Source: Cymbomonas tetramitiformis
Lineage: Eukaryota > Chlorophyta > Pyramimonadophyceae > Pyramimonadales > Pyramimonadaceae
Reading direction: 5' to 3'
Length of the DNA: 64,000 nt
NCBI GenBank assembly: GCA_001247695.2
Contig: LGRX02035013.1
Coordinates: 62,001 to 126,000, forward strand
Shown here: in pieces, positions 19,858 to 31,100 of the stretch
How the letters are laid out: every line of letters begins with the position of its first letter
Position numbering within the stretch: the first letter of the stretch is position 1
Translations under genes and position numbers: made by a program
The notes under the pieces: model-generated
What the model saw: the letters and a program-made list of their open reading frames with translations, nothing else
Told to the model about the DNA's origin: nothing
Databases searched by the model: none

Positions 19858-20896
19858 GTGTATGCGTACTAGTACACTGTCTGCTAGGCCCTGGCATCTC
19901 TTCATAACTCAAATATGCACCTTAGACATCGACCGGGGTCCCCCAAAATGGGTCTCGTAGTCCACAACATCGTTGTACATCATCACCGAGCGATACTCGG
20001 TACAAGGGTGCCCGTTGGGAGAACCCATGGTATGCTACTTGTGTATGCGTACTAGTACGCTGTGTGCTAGGCCCTGGCATCTCTTCAAAGCTCCAATATG
20101 CACCTTAGACATCGACCGGAGTCCCAAAAAATGGGTCTCGTAGTCCACAACATCGTTATACATCATCTCCGAGCGATACTCGGTACAAGGGTGACCATTG
20201 GGAGAATCCATGGTATGCTACTTGTGTATGCGTACTAGTACGCTGTCTGCTAGGCTCTGGCATCTCTTCATAACTCGAATATGCACCTTAGACATCGACC
20301 GGGGTCCCCAAAAATGGGTCTCGTAGTCCACAACATCGTTGTACATCATCACCGAGCGATACTCGGTACAAGGGTGCCCGTTGGGAGAATCCATGGTATG
20401 CTACTTGTGTATGCGTACTAGTACGCTGTCCGCTAGGCCCTGGCATCTCTTCAAAGCTCCAATATGCACCTTAGACATCGACCGGAGTCCCCCAAAATGG
20501 GTCTCGTAGTCCACAACATCGTTATACATCATCTCCGAGCGATACTCGATACAAGGGTGACCATTGGGAGAATCCATGGCATGCTACTTGTGCATGCGTA
20601 CTAGTACGCTGTCTGCTAGGCCTGGCATCTCTTCAAAGCTCCAATATGCACCTTAGACATCAACCGGGGTCCCCCAAAATGGGTCTCGTAGTCCACAACA
20701 TCGTTATACATCATCTCCGAGCGATACTCGATACAAGGGTGACCATTGGGAGAATCCATGGTATGCTACTTGTGCATGCGTACTAGTACGCTGTCTGCTA
20801 GGCCTTGGCATCTCTTCATAACTCGAATATGCACCTTAGACATCGACCGGGGTCCCCAAAAATGGGTCTCGTAGTCCACACCATCGCTGTACATCA
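19858..20896 (+). repeat. 183-bp satellite array
   Basis: Monomers start GTGTATGCG (later GTGCATGCG) at 19858, 20041, 20224, 20407, 20590 and 20772, period 182-183 bp. Each carries the perfect palindrome GCGTACTAGTACGC, the hairpin CCGAG-CGATA-CTCGG, and GGGTGACC or GGGTGCCC followed by TTGGGAGAA. The array is cut by the solo LTR at 20897 and ends near 21270. Confidence 0.95.
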
Positions 20897-21200
20897 TGCT
20901 GAAATCTGTATAGGCAGCCCTGACCGGGAGTCCCGGTGCAGGCCCCTATGACAGATTCCTAGGTAGCCAACACTGGACCGTGACTGATCCGTAAGCCCGT
21001 GCTGTGACACACCGAGTGTCACATGTAGTTAGACTCGAGACCGCTCCTCGGAATTCACGGCCGGGAATTTCAGATTCATGGCCGTGAATCCTGACTCCGT
21101 GACCGTTCCGGGTATATCTAGCTTAGGGTTTATTTCTTATGGGAGTTTATCTATATTGGTTCACTGACTGTCTGATATCTTGAACCGGGATATTCCAGTA
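20897..21200 (+). mobile_element. solo LTR (304 bp)
   Basis: Third copy of the LTR, with a small deletion (CACATGTAGTT in place of CACTCGCTGGTAGCTAG). Flanked by the 5-bp duplication catca (20892-20896, 21201-21205) inside a satellite monomer. No internal region, so it is the product of LTR-LTR recombination. Confidence 0.93.
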
Positions 21201-21205
21201 CATCA

Positions 21206-21660
21206 TCACCGAGCGATACTCGGTACAAGGGTGCCCGTTGGGAGAATCCATGGCATGCTACTTGTGTACCCCAACCTACCATGCGATTGATTTGTGTAAA
21301 CACACTTGTAGGGTTGGGTTTAACCCGCAACTTATTACCACAAATGGCATGACGCCAACAGGCTCACACCCACACACATCATTGGCCAACATACACCCCT
21401 TGGATATGTGTGGTCGCCCGGGCAATCTCGCGCCAAGAGCTACTAAAAAACAATTCGTAAAGATGGCCAACTGTTTGAACACCGAGTGCGGAAACCGCAA
21501 TGTAACAAAAAATGCTACCCCCTCGGCAATATGCATCCAATGGGAAGGCGAAAAGTGGTTTAGAGGCCAATGGCACATAAGACAGTCATGTTTGGGTCAC
21601 AAAGTCAACATAATATGAAGGGCAGCATGACCGTAGCCTTAAAAGACACCGAAAAAAATT
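21206..21660. other. satellite tail and unassigned stretch
   Basis: Satellite sequence ends at about 21270 (GCTACTTGTGTA). Beyond it a frame 21238-21618 is open, but it includes satellite sequence at its start and resembles nothing I know, so it is not called as a gene. Confidence 0.4.
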
Positions 21661-21670
21661 ATGGCATGAA

Positions 21671-21718
21671 AGTACTTGTCATAGTACTTTCCAGCTCGAA
21701 AGTACTATGACAAGTACT
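21671..21718. repeat. 21-bp-arm hairpin in front of the second Gag-like gene
   Basis: AGTACTTGTCATAGTACTTTC, loop CAGCTC, and its exact reverse complement, with nested AAAGTACTTT-type palindromes. It lies just upstream of the point where the Gag-like frame becomes recognisable, so it may mark a truncation or a fold-back insertion. Confidence 0.85.
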
Positions 21719-21729
21719 GTGGGGCAGTA

Positions 21730-23124
21730 GCCATCTACACCCGCCTCGACCCGACCTTCTACGCTGCGGTGAAGGTCCGCTATCCCATGGCCGCTGACTT
21801 GGCTCAGGTGTCACTGGTTTCGCTCCGTGCCATGGTTGTGGAGATTTACCAGGCTTGGGCACAGACGGGCGGGGGGAACGTGGCTTCGGGCGCGGACGGC
21901 GTCTCCGCGCACCTTTCCAGCAGCGAGTACGACGCCCTTCTTCAAAAGATCACGGAGCTCAAGGAGCTCGTGCAGCGGCAACAAGGTGAGGCCGCTCCGG
22001 TTGTGCGGCAACAACGGGAGCGGGTGCAGCTGCGGCAGCAGCAGCAGCGGGGGCAGCAGCCGCGAGGATTCCGTGTGGGGACCCACAAGGCCCCACCGGT
22101 GGGATTCGACCGCGACGATCAACGGGCCAAGCCGTTCTGCGGTAGGTGCAAGAAGGCGGGAAAAGGTGAGGCGTATCACTTTTACCGCGACTGCCCGTTG
22201 GGCGGGCGCCAACACCCGCCCACTTCTGCCGCGGCATTTTGCATTCCCATCGACGAGGAGGACGCAGAGGGGGTGCACGCGCTCGCCATGTGTGCATTGT
22301 TCCAGCAGGCGGCGGATGACGGGGCGGAGTCCTTCGCGCGTGCGGCAACCGCGTACGGGCCGCCCGCGGTGCTTTGTGCGGGAGCGGTGGGCGGCATTGA
22401 CGTGTCCGCCTACGGCGTCACCGTAGAGCAGCAGCCGGCTTCCGAGGGAGATGACATTCTCCGCCGGCTCGACGATCTTGCCGCGGAGGTTCACTCCGCG
22501 GCCAACCCGCAGGTGCATTACACCCACGCATCTTTCCCGCCTCCTGCTGGCATCGGGCAGGGGGCTTCGGCTCTGGTGTGCGGACCCGCCGCAGCGGTGG
22601 CCACGCCGGAGGAGCAGGTTCCGGCAGGTGGTGCGGCGGCATCGGCATCCGCCGTGCCGGCCCCTGCTATGCCTGTCTCGCAGGGAAAGGATGTGAAGCC
22701 CGCGCCACTTCAATCGGCGCGGGTGACCACCACAGCGGACGCGGACGGTGAGTTCGCTGGGTTCGTTCAGACCGTGAACCACGCCGCCATCGGACAGGTT
22801 GATCTCACGGGCTACGACACGGACGATTACGAGGACCTCACCGACGGCAGCTTCGTCGTGAGGCCGCGTGCTTCGACAATCTCGGCAAGTCACTCGTCGA
22901 CGCCCGCAACCCAGGCACCTCACTCTGGTGGTGCCCTGGGAGATTGGCATGACGGTGCTCCCCGCGGCCACGGCTGCGGAAAGCCTCCGTGGGGCTTCCC
23001 CGCCCACGCGGGCTTGTGGGGGATGCCCTTCCTTCTTTCCTTCATTCTCTTGATTTCTGTCATCTGTCACATGCATCGAGGAATGTCATACAGGGGGCAG
23101 TACGGTATATCTAGTCCCCCGTGA
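21730..23124 (+). CDS. second Gag-like gene, 5'-truncated
   Basis: Homologous along its length to the 3' half of the gene at 8019-12514, starting at IYTRLDPTFYAAVKVRYP; the N-terminal half is missing. The variant knuckle here is CX2CX9HX4C (22138-22194). It continues through the conserved AAFCIPID.EDAEGVHALAMC block and the VTTT.D.DGEFAG segment to the KPPWGFPAHAG motif and a hydrophobic span (PFLLSFILLISVICHM), then stops 17 residues later, sooner than in the first copy. No LTRs are recognisable around it. The open frame over 450 codons suggests the coding sequence is not very old. Confidence 0.6.
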   Translation, partial: AIYTRLDPTFYAAVKVRYPMAADLAQVSLVSLRAMVVEIYQAWAQTGGGNVASGADGVSAHLSSSEYDALLQKITELKELVQRQQGEAAPVVRQQRERVQLRQQQQRGQQPRGFRVGTHKAPPVGFDRDDQRAKPFCGRCKKAGKGEAYHFYRDCPLGGRQHPPTSAAAFCIPIDEEDAEGVHALAMCALFQQAADDGAESFARAATAYGPPAVLCAGAVGGIDVSAYGVTVEQQPASEGDDILRRLDDLAAEVHSAANPQVHYTHASFPPPAGIGQGASALVCGPAAAVATPEEQVPAGGAAASASAVPAPAMPVSQGKDVKPAPLQSARVTTTADADGEFAGFVQTVNHAAIGQVDLTGYDTDDYEDLTDGSFVVRPRASTISASHSSTPATQAPHSGGALGDWHDGAPRGHGCGKPPWGFPAHAGLWGMPFLLSFILLISVICHMHRGMSYRGQYGISSPP

Positions 23125-24190
23125 GAAGCACCCAATTTTTTTTTGACAATTTTGAGAAGGCACCCAAATTTTGATAAAATTTTTCTTGTCCATATTTAGC
23201 TATAAGCATGCGGGGAAGGCTCTGCGCGGAGGGTTTGAGGCTTGGAGGCGCCCAAGGCGGTGGGGCGGTGGCTAGGAGGGGCGGAGGCGCGGACGGGCGG
23301 AGGCGCGGAGCGTGATAGTTATGTGACGAGATAACTAGAGGATGACGAGTTAATCCCCGAGTGTGGAGGGTGTGTGACGCGGTAAGATGAAATAACGCGG
23401 TGAGATGAAATAACGCGGTGAGATGAAATAATGCGGTGAGATGAAATAACGCGGTGAGATGAAATAATGCGGTGAGATAGCATAATAAGGTATTTAGATA
23501 GCAATTTGTACCTCACTTGCTGATTCCATATTACGGTAATAATATTCCTGATTTTAGCCTTAACGTTAAGACATTCAAGACAGTAGACACCGAAAGCCAC
23601 GCAAACGCAACCGTGGCATCGACCAGCCGACCACGCGATCGACGCGAGCTCTCCATGATCTCGTCACGTCGATCGATGTGGCCACGCATGTCACCCAAAT
23701 TTTCCCAGAGCCCCCCATATTTCCCAGTGACCCCCAGATTTTTCCGGACACCCCAGATTTTTCCTAAAATGCACCCAAAATTTTCAAAATTTTAAATTTT
23801 TTTTAAGCCAAAATAAGCACCCAAATTTTGAATAAAAATTTTCAAAATGTGTGGCTGCCCCAAATCGTAGCTCCCAAAAAGATATCGTAACCCATGTCGC
23901 ATGTCGGCATGTCGGTTTTCAGAAATTTTCAACCAATCAAATCGCCGTGATCAACCGACATGTGGTCGAAATTCCCATACCAGATACAACGACGGGCCTC
24001 ACTCAGGCTGCCGTGCGTGATATAAAGGGGGGTTTTGTAAAAGGGGTAAAGACTATTTGTATCCGTATGGCTCAACTGCACGAATCTCAGCAGGAGCTGC
24101 GATGGGTCATGGGAGACCCGAGTGCTGCTGTTATCATTGCCATTGGAGATACTTAATCCTCGCCTACAATATATTTATTTAGATTTACTG
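23125..24190. other. GC-rich then AT-rich intergenic DNA
   Basis: Contains GGCGGAGGCGCGG-type repeats (23240-23310), an 18-bp tandem repeat and runs of CACCCAAATTTT-like sequence (23680-23850). No gene recognised. Confidence 0.4.
23375..23480 (+). repeat. 18-bp tandem repeat
   Basis: About six copies of GAGATGAAATAACGCGGT with few substitutions. Confidence 0.9.
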
Positions 24191-24197
24191 GGCGTAG

Positions 24198-24270
24198 CAC
24201 CCGATATGGGGCTCGAACCCATGACCACCAGGTTAAAAGCCTGGCGCTCTGCCAACTGAGCTAACCGGGC
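24198..24270 (-). tRNA. tRNA-Lys (UUU)
   Basis: 73 nt on the minus strand fold as a canonical tRNA. A box TAGCTCAGTTGG. Anticodon arm CCAGG, loop CTTTTAA, CCTGG gives anticodon TTT with the expected U33. T-arm contains GGTTCGAGCCC. The acceptor stem pairs with two G-U pairs, discriminator G. It has the normal nuclear tRNA-Lys(UUU) pattern of plants and green algae. No T4 run follows directly, so termination is not obvious; a tRNA-derived pseudogene cannot be excluded. Confidence 0.9.
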
Positions 24271-24317
24271 CTTGAATGGTATTGTCCTGGTGACAATAAT
24301 TATGGACGTTAACATGA

Positions 24318-24380
24318 CGAATATCATGACATGTGTCATGGCATGACATGTGTCATGGCATGACATGTGTCATGGCATGG
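24318..24380. repeat. 17-bp palindromic tandem repeat
   Basis: Three tandem units of ATGACATGTGTCATGGC, each containing the palindrome ATGACATGTGTCAT, followed by GGCGCA/GGCGTCTCA repeats to about 24450. Confidence 0.9.
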
Positions 24381-25235
24381 CATAGGAATGAGGCGCAGCG
24401 CGCAGGCGCAGGCGCAGGCGTAGGCGTCTCAGGCGCAGGCGTCTCAGTCTATAAACGCTTACTCCATCTATTCAACTACAGTAGGGCTCTACAGTGTCAC
24501 TGTGTCACAGTATTGTCTATGCGACAAGACTATTGACTCCAACTCACAAAGCTTAGTTGGGTTAATACACACCAGCAGACAGTTCAACAGTCGAGGTCCT
24601 GTGTCCAGCGAGCCTACACGTAGGAAGTTCCGATCCGTTCGGGAAATTAACGCAAGGCTAAGTTTCATCTAAAATTTCTCGACGTTTCATATTACCTGTT
24701 AGCTGAGAGCTGTCGAGTGTACCTCAGCTGCGCACGCGTTCATCAAGCAGGTTCGTGGCTGGTGCGAGTAGACCGCTCGTGGATGCAAACTAAGTTCTCT
24801 GAACGCGAAGCTTTTGGCAGGTGGAGATTTCACCGGCTGTATTTATGCACGCAGGCACAATTCGCCTACTTTTTCTTGAATCTTCATAAAGTTTGAACAG
24901 CAACTATGGAGTCGTGGATTTGCGCGGACCCCGCCTCTTGAACACCTCTGTTCGGCAGTAGAATGTACCATGCAAAGCAGACGCGTTCGTACAAAGTCGG
25001 AACCAAATGTTCTTCGGAACAGTCGCGATGTCACCGTTTCGGCAACTTTGAACATCGAGTGGAGACTCGAAAAATTTGAAAGCCTCCGGTTAGGTGTCGG
25101 TGGAAAGGTGCGTTTACTCACTGCAGGAAATCCCTTATATCACGGGACTGCAACTTATAAATATTAATATTGGGACATCCATTCGCTCAGCCAGAATCCC
25201 CTGCTTTCGGTGGAGTCGTATTTTGAATCTCGATA

Positions 25236-25448
25236 ATGATCTTGGCAGAACTTGTTGCGTTGTGCCTTACGATGGTTGTCTCATTGCTGCTGTCGCCTTA
25301 CGCACACCACACGAACCTGGGTTATGTGGACAGGTCGAATCCGAGTCGTTTCACGTCGGTGGATACGAATGGTGCGCCTTTCCCGCCTCCGAATATATCA
25401 CAACCTCTCCCGCAGTTTTGGCTAAAGCCTTTTGCGGGTTCCATCTGA
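25236..25448 (+). CDS. possible small secreted or membrane protein (70 aa), unrecognised
   Basis: Starts MILAELVALCLTMVVSLLLS, a hydrophobic N-terminus like a signal peptide or anchor, then a polar, Pro-rich tail. The overlapping longer frame at 25094 is less protein-like. No homology recognised; it could be chance. Confidence 0.2.
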   Translation: MILAELVALCLTMVVSLLLSPYAHHTNLGYVDRSNPSRFTSVDTNGAPFPPPNISQPLPQFWLKPFAGSI

Positions 25449-26359
25449 TTTGCGCGGTCCAACTGCTATCACACGCTCTCCGGATCTTCCTCTTGTATAT
25501 GGCAGTACACGGATGCGCGTCTTAGCGTGCGGAATGATGCCAGTTTATACATTTTTATTTCATCGAAATATATGTCTGTGGAGTCAGTAAGTCCAGCGTT
25601 GCCACACCTGCAGTCAAGTCGCGCATACCCTTCACCTCACACTTACTTCCTGCTGCAAGTTTTCGCAACTGCAAAATACGTGTCGTGCAAAGTTTCGTCC
25701 TTGGGTCGCCGGCAACATATTGTTAGCCTGCACGGCGAATACTGAATGGTACAGGTAGCGTTGTGAGAGCAGGAAGCTGTGCCTTTATCCGGATGGTTGC
25801 GACCACGCGCACAAAGGAATCGTTGGTATATTTCTGAGGTTCGGCTGTTCTTCCGCCTTTTCTTCTCGTGGCGCGCTGCTTCCCACTCTCTCGCATCCTT
25901 GAAACCATTCAGGACACCAACAGCAAATTGGAGTTGAAGGTCACTCCTGCTCAAGGTCATATTGAACCGCCAGAACCGGCTTGAAATATCCACTTTTATG
26001 GGTTCTCTAGTGTGGTGGTGCGACGATGGGTGAATAATAGTAGACTTTCAAGAATCTGGCCGCCCTCTAGCGGGAACCAAGGCCTCCCCTACAGGTGATT
26101 CGATTCAAAGCAGCACCAAAGTATCCGATGCTGCGCTTCCCATTCGAGTCAGAGTCGCTTGACCAGGTCGGAATTACCCGTCGTGACGAACTGCATAGTG
26201 TACTGGACGGGGAGGGAGTGTCGTAACGACGTGCACTCCGAGCCCTAGTCTAAGCGGGTTGACTGGGTCAAGGAGAGCCCGCTGCGACGAAGTGCATCGC
26301 ATCCCCTGAGCAAGTAAGAAAGGCTCCTTCTGAACGTCTGGTGGGAAGGAAACAGACTT

Positions 26360-26574
26360 ATGAGCGAAGGAAGAGAAACTCGGGCGAGCTATCAAATGTG
26401 GCTGATTCGTCCCACTCGGGATGAGCACCTCGACCTTGATTCAGAGAGCAGCGCACGCCAAGTGAACTCTTCAACGACTTCACCCCAGCTCTCGCCCGCC
26501 GGGCAAGACTCTCTTTCTGCCACCGCCAAGAAGTTTGATGCAGAGAATGCTATCGCACGACTGGATGGTAAGTC
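26360..26574 (+). CDS. possible host exon, Ser/Thr-rich, unrecognised
   Basis: Open frame ending SATAKKFDAENAIARLDG at a strong donor (GGATG|GTAAGTCC). Composition is protein-like (SSARQVNSSTTSPQLSPAGQ). Upstream and downstream exons were not identified; Ser/Pro-rich open frames at 28800-28970 and 29190-29529 could belong to the same gene but cannot be joined with confidence. Confidence 0.25.
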
Positions 26575-26857
26575 CTGAGTGTCCCTCCCAAGCGCGCTCC
26601 TCCACTCGACCAAGCAAGGGGTCATTCCGAGGGCCGCCGAGGTGCCCTGAAGCATGTGCGACCTCTGACTGAGTGATATGGGCGGGTGCACGTGGGACTC
26701 GGCGTCGCGGAAGGGCCACACTTGCCAAGGTTGGCTTGATCTCGGCGCCTGCCCAGCACTGTCTCCAGTCGCGCTCAGCTCCCCATTCTGTGATGACTGA
26801 GCACGGCCACGTGTGTTCCTTCGCGTTCAGGGTCTGTGCTGCCTGCGCGTCCGCCGC

Positions 26858-27445
26858 GGCCCGTCACTGAGGGCTGCGCCTTAGGGGCTGCAGGGAACGC
26901 GCGGCCGGTCACTGAGGGCTGCGCCTTAGGGGTTGCAGGGAAGGCGCGGCGGGCCACTGAGGGCTGCGCCTTAGGGGCTGCAGGGGGGGCGCGGCCGGCC
27001 ACTGAGGGCTGCGCCTTAGGGGCTGCAGGGAAGGCGCGGCCGGTCACTGAGGGCTGCGCCTTAGGGGTTGCAGGGAAGGCGCGGCGGGCCACTGAGGGCT
27101 GCGCCTTAGGGGTTGCAGGGGGGGCGCGGCCGGCCACTGAGGGCTGCGCCTTAGGGGCTGCAACAGGGAGCGCGACCGGTCACTGAGGGCTGCGCCTTAG
27201 GGGCTGGGAAGGGCGCGGCCCGGTCACTGAGGCTGCGCCTTAGGGGGCTGGGGGCGCGACGGTCACTGAGGGCTGCGCCTTAGGGCTGCAGGGAAGGCGC
27301 GGCCGGTCACTGAGGGCTGCGCCTTAGGGGCTGCAGGGAAGGCGCGGCCGGTCACTGAGGGCTGCGCCTTAGGGGCTGCAGGGGGGGCGCGGCCGGTCAC
27401 TGAGGGCTGCGCCTTAGGGGTTGCAGGGAAGGCGCGGTCGGCGCT
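26858..27445 (+). repeat. 45-bp GC-rich minisatellite with higher-order structure
   Basis: About 13 copies of a unit containing CACTGAGGGCTGCGCCTTAG and GGGCTGCAGGGAAGGCGCGG. Variants GGCCGGTC, GGCGGGCC and GGCCGGCC recur in the same order every three units (135 bp) in 26895-27140. Later units have indels. The unit length allows a 15-residue open frame on both strands, giving chance ORFs. Confidence 0.92.
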
Positions 27446-27778
27446 GCTTCCACCGCTTCCTCTCGCCGCTGGTGACCAGAATCTACTACCACACGGACCG
27501 AAAGGGTGCCCGACCTTGCAAAAGGGAGGGCCAAGAACCTATGACAATCGCCGAGGGCGGTCACTAGGTACGATAGTGCCCCAAGCCGCGGTACAGTTTT
27601 GGCCTCTGTCGAAGCACTGCCCACCCCAACAAAGACCCACGCACGAAGAGAAGACGATTGCGCTGCCTGTGTGCCCAAGGCCCGGCATGCGCCGTCTTTT
27701 ATCCGGCAAAATTGATAGAATGATGCGGGCTCACGCCCGAGTGAAGGAGTCCTCTTTAAGTCCTCGTGCCCGACACTC

Positions 27779-28126
27779 GTGCGGCGCCCTGTCTTGAGAG
27801 ACCTGATCGAGCAGAATACGCCGGATATTCGGCTCCGGTTCACACTGCCCGAGCTACAACAAAGTGCGACTGCGCTGTGCACCGCGTGTGAAGCACCGAT
27901 GTGTCTGAAACCTAGTGACGTGGAGGGACCATTTCTCACATTTACAAGGCATGGAGCTTTTGTTTCAGTGCCTGGGAAGGGCATTCTAGGATTGTCCAGC
28001 AGATTAAAGTCTAGTAATCCGGTGGGGGAAGTGAGAGCTCAAACGAAGCGGTTTGCTGCACGCCTGTGTACCCTTCGATGCCTGCGTGGAGCGCCTTCCT
28101 CGAGGAGCATTGTTGCTATTCTCTGA
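27779..28126 (+). CDS. possible host exon, unrecognised
   Basis: Open frame with protein-like composition (DLIEQNTPDIRLRFTLPELQ, FLTFTRHGAFVSVPGKGI). Start not certain. The minus strand is also open over part of it and less protein-like. Confidence 0.2.
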   Translation: MRRPVLRDLIEQNTPDIRLRFTLPELQQSATALCTACEAPMCLKPSDVEGPFLTFTRHGAFVSVPGKGILGLSSRLKSSNPVGEVRAQTKRFAARLCTLRCLRGAPSSRSIVAIL

Positions 28127-28129
28127 GAG

Positions 28130-31100
28130 CTCGCATGCCGCGCAGCAAGCTGGGGCTTTCCGACTTTCCTACGGCGAAGTCGAGTAGTGCCCGAAGGCTA
28201 CTTAACCAAGGGAGCTGTGACTGTGCGGTGCGTGCCCTCTGAGGTTGCACCTCTCCCTCCACGCCGGCGAAGGCCATCGGAGCGCGGCCTCGCTCGAGGA
28301 CGCTTTTGTCGGGGCACGTTGCTCCGGGTTCATGAACGGAGTGAGCTTACTGCATCTGCAAAGATATCCATACAATCATCCCCCTGTCGCACTTCCCATC
28401 TCTCGTCTGCTGCCTTGCACTTGTCTTTATGCGACACCTACTACGCCGCCCCCCCCTGCCACCTCCTACCACCTCCTACCTTGCATGTATCTCCGTTGTT
28501 CACGAGCTTCCATTCCAGCCCGTTCTACCTCATTCCCCCATCCCACTCGCCGCGTGCCCCTACCTCCCTTCGGACCTTCCTTCCTGTCTCATCTCCTCCC
28601 CTCGCATGCCTCCCCTCGCTGATTCCTTATTCTATCCGCTAAGAAGTAGTGAGGGCGCAGGCTTAGTCGGGTGCGGGCGGTTGGGGATCCCGTCGCATAT
28701 TGAATCTGCACCATTCTCCGAATTGCAGGTGCTTGATGGCTGTGCACTCTTGCGTGGTGCCGATGGGAAGCCATCCTCACCACCGCAGCGCCAACGCTGC
28801 AGCTAGCTCCGCTGACCCTGAGCTGCTTACCTTGAGCTCATACACGTGCCGCCCGCCGTCGCGTGGAAGCGCCGAGAGAGCTGGCACGGAGCGGGAGTCC
28901 TTCACGTCCCCTTCGCCGTCCAAGGAGCATCCCGCAAAAGGCCGCGATGCTTACACGTCACCATCTAAGGGCGTTCACCCCTCCGGTTTGTTCTTTACCC
29001 TGAGGTCTGCCTGCTTGTACACTTGCAGGGCCTTTAGGGCTCGGTGCGTTGGCCCCGGATGCGAGAGCCTTGGTGTATACGACTGCAGCTGCTGCGAATC
29101 TGTGATCAGATGTTTGGGCTTCAAGGTGGCACGAGCTGAATGTGCGAATAGAGTGCTGATGTTTCGGGTGGAGTGTTGAATTTTCGGGCAGGGTGTCCAA
29201 AACCGAGCTCCACAGCTGCTAGCCTGTCATCAAGGGGGATGCCTTCACGCTCCCAGGAGTCTCCCTGTCTGCCTTCCACCCCGTTCCGAGTGGGCTCTCT
29301 TCCCCAAGTGCCAAGCCCATGCACCAGCCCCACTCAGTCCTTGGAGCTCAGCCCGAGCCGCCATCCCAAAATGCCTGCGATACCCCAAGCCCGAGGAAGC
29401 CCTATGCAACCCACTTTTCCGCCAGCTGCAAAAAGCATACCCGTCCTTTCCGCCTCCAGGCCACCCAGTGGGAAAGGGCATCGCAATAGAAAGCCTCCTC
29501 ACCCTCAAGGTCATCGGATTGCTGTTTAGAAGTAATGCGCAGAGAATGCAGTACCAATACAGCTGAACGCTTAATCGAATACACGTTGATGGATGGAAAG
29601 CAAAATCCATTAGCTATACAGGTCAAATGCCTTCGACCGAGCAGAGAAATTTTGGATGGATGAGTGCACACAACATATCATGGTGAAGCATTGCGTGCAT
29701 CTTCGAAACCTGGCTATTCGCATAAAAGGCTTAGCCCTGCCGGATTCCATCGGTTTATTATATATGACATGTTGATACCATTCAATAAGATATTATAAAG
29801 ATATAGACTTTGATCGAAATTTTGCTTGTAATTGATTTTTCCAGATACGATAGTGTGACTTGTCAGTATGTATGACCGTGGTCTGCTTACGGTGATTCAG
29901 CCATTATTGAAAAATTGCATCTATGTAATATTCCTATAGTCTTCCTCATTGAGTTTTGTCATCACTTTGTTTGCGATACAGTAGTTTCTTGTGATATGAC
30001 CCCCCTAGTAACACCTTCTTAACATAGCCGATCCGACTGTACTCAGACCGTTACTCGTTGAGGTATAAGATACGGCGGATCATATGCTGTGCACTTCAGT
30101 TCAGCATTTGACCGGAAACCCTATTGTATAGGTTTCCTTAGGATATATCTCTATTTGTATATACATATACTAGACTGGCGTTGCCGACGTCTCAATTATC
30201 CGCTATCGCATAGCATTGCCACACCACTGCATATTCCTATTTTGGCAGTGTCTCATTGTCACTGAACTGTTGCACAATCCGACGAAAATGGCCGACGTAT
30301 AGCTGACGTGCATCATGCGTACATTAGATTTAAGCGTGTTGATAGGGAGGGGGTCTACCCCCCAGAGTTTCTGAAAAAAGACGCAAGGAACTCTTCAGGA
30401 AGGCGGCGGGGAGCTGCTGAGGGATGTGGAGGGGAGGAGGGGGGGGGGTAAGCCCCCTAGACGACCCAAGATGTGCTGTTAGGGGAGGGGTCACATAACA
30501 AAGCAATGCCCTCCCCCCTTAAAAAGGGAACTGGGCAAAGCTGTCCCCAGCGCAGTGTTGAAACGAGAGAACAATACTGCACGCAAGTAAGTGTATAAGT
30601 ACAGTTGGGATCCCTTACGCGACTTATCGGAATCGATTCTTTAGGCAAGTATCCGAATCGATTGATTCCTCAGGCGAGCCGTAGCAAAATGGATTGGTCA
30701 ACACTAGGGGGTAGCATAACCGATTGATGCCCTGCGCTACTTTCAAGCCAAATTGCAATTTGGTTGAGCTGGACAAGGCAGTGTATCGGTTGGATACCGG
30801 CATATCGATCGATTTTGATATTTTTCATGCATTCATCAATATTCGTTATTGCTTAATCAAAATTCACGTCGATCGATGCTGAGTTATTCGTCTTGTGTTT
30901 CAATCAATTCTGTTATATTGCACGTCCAATCGATCGATTTCACTATGTACGTTTCATGGACCAATCGATCCTATCCCTAAGGAGGAGGTTATTATACAAT
31001 GTTTATGCTGGCAACACCCAATACCCAAATTCCGCCGCCTTACAAGCATCCATATTATTCTATTCTGTGCCATTCGTCTTTATTCACAAAAAGACTACAT

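Noticed and set aside
19858..20896. Satellite as a 5S rRNA gene array
   Set aside because: Only a short GGGTGACC..TGGGA resemblance; no internal control region or fold over 120 nt could be aligned.
21811..23076. 421-residue open frame on the minus strand
   Set aside because: Antisense of the Gag-like gene; open because of GC-rich codon usage, Arg/His/Gly-rich composition, no conserved features.
23375..23480. Regular 18-bp repeats as a possible CRISPR array
   Set aside because: Repeats are directly adjacent with no spacers and the genome is eukaryotic; it is a simple tandem repeat.
26836..27186. ORF made of a 15-residue repeat (RPVTEGCALGAAGKA)
   Set aside because: Product of the 45-bp minisatellite; the opposite strand is equally open.
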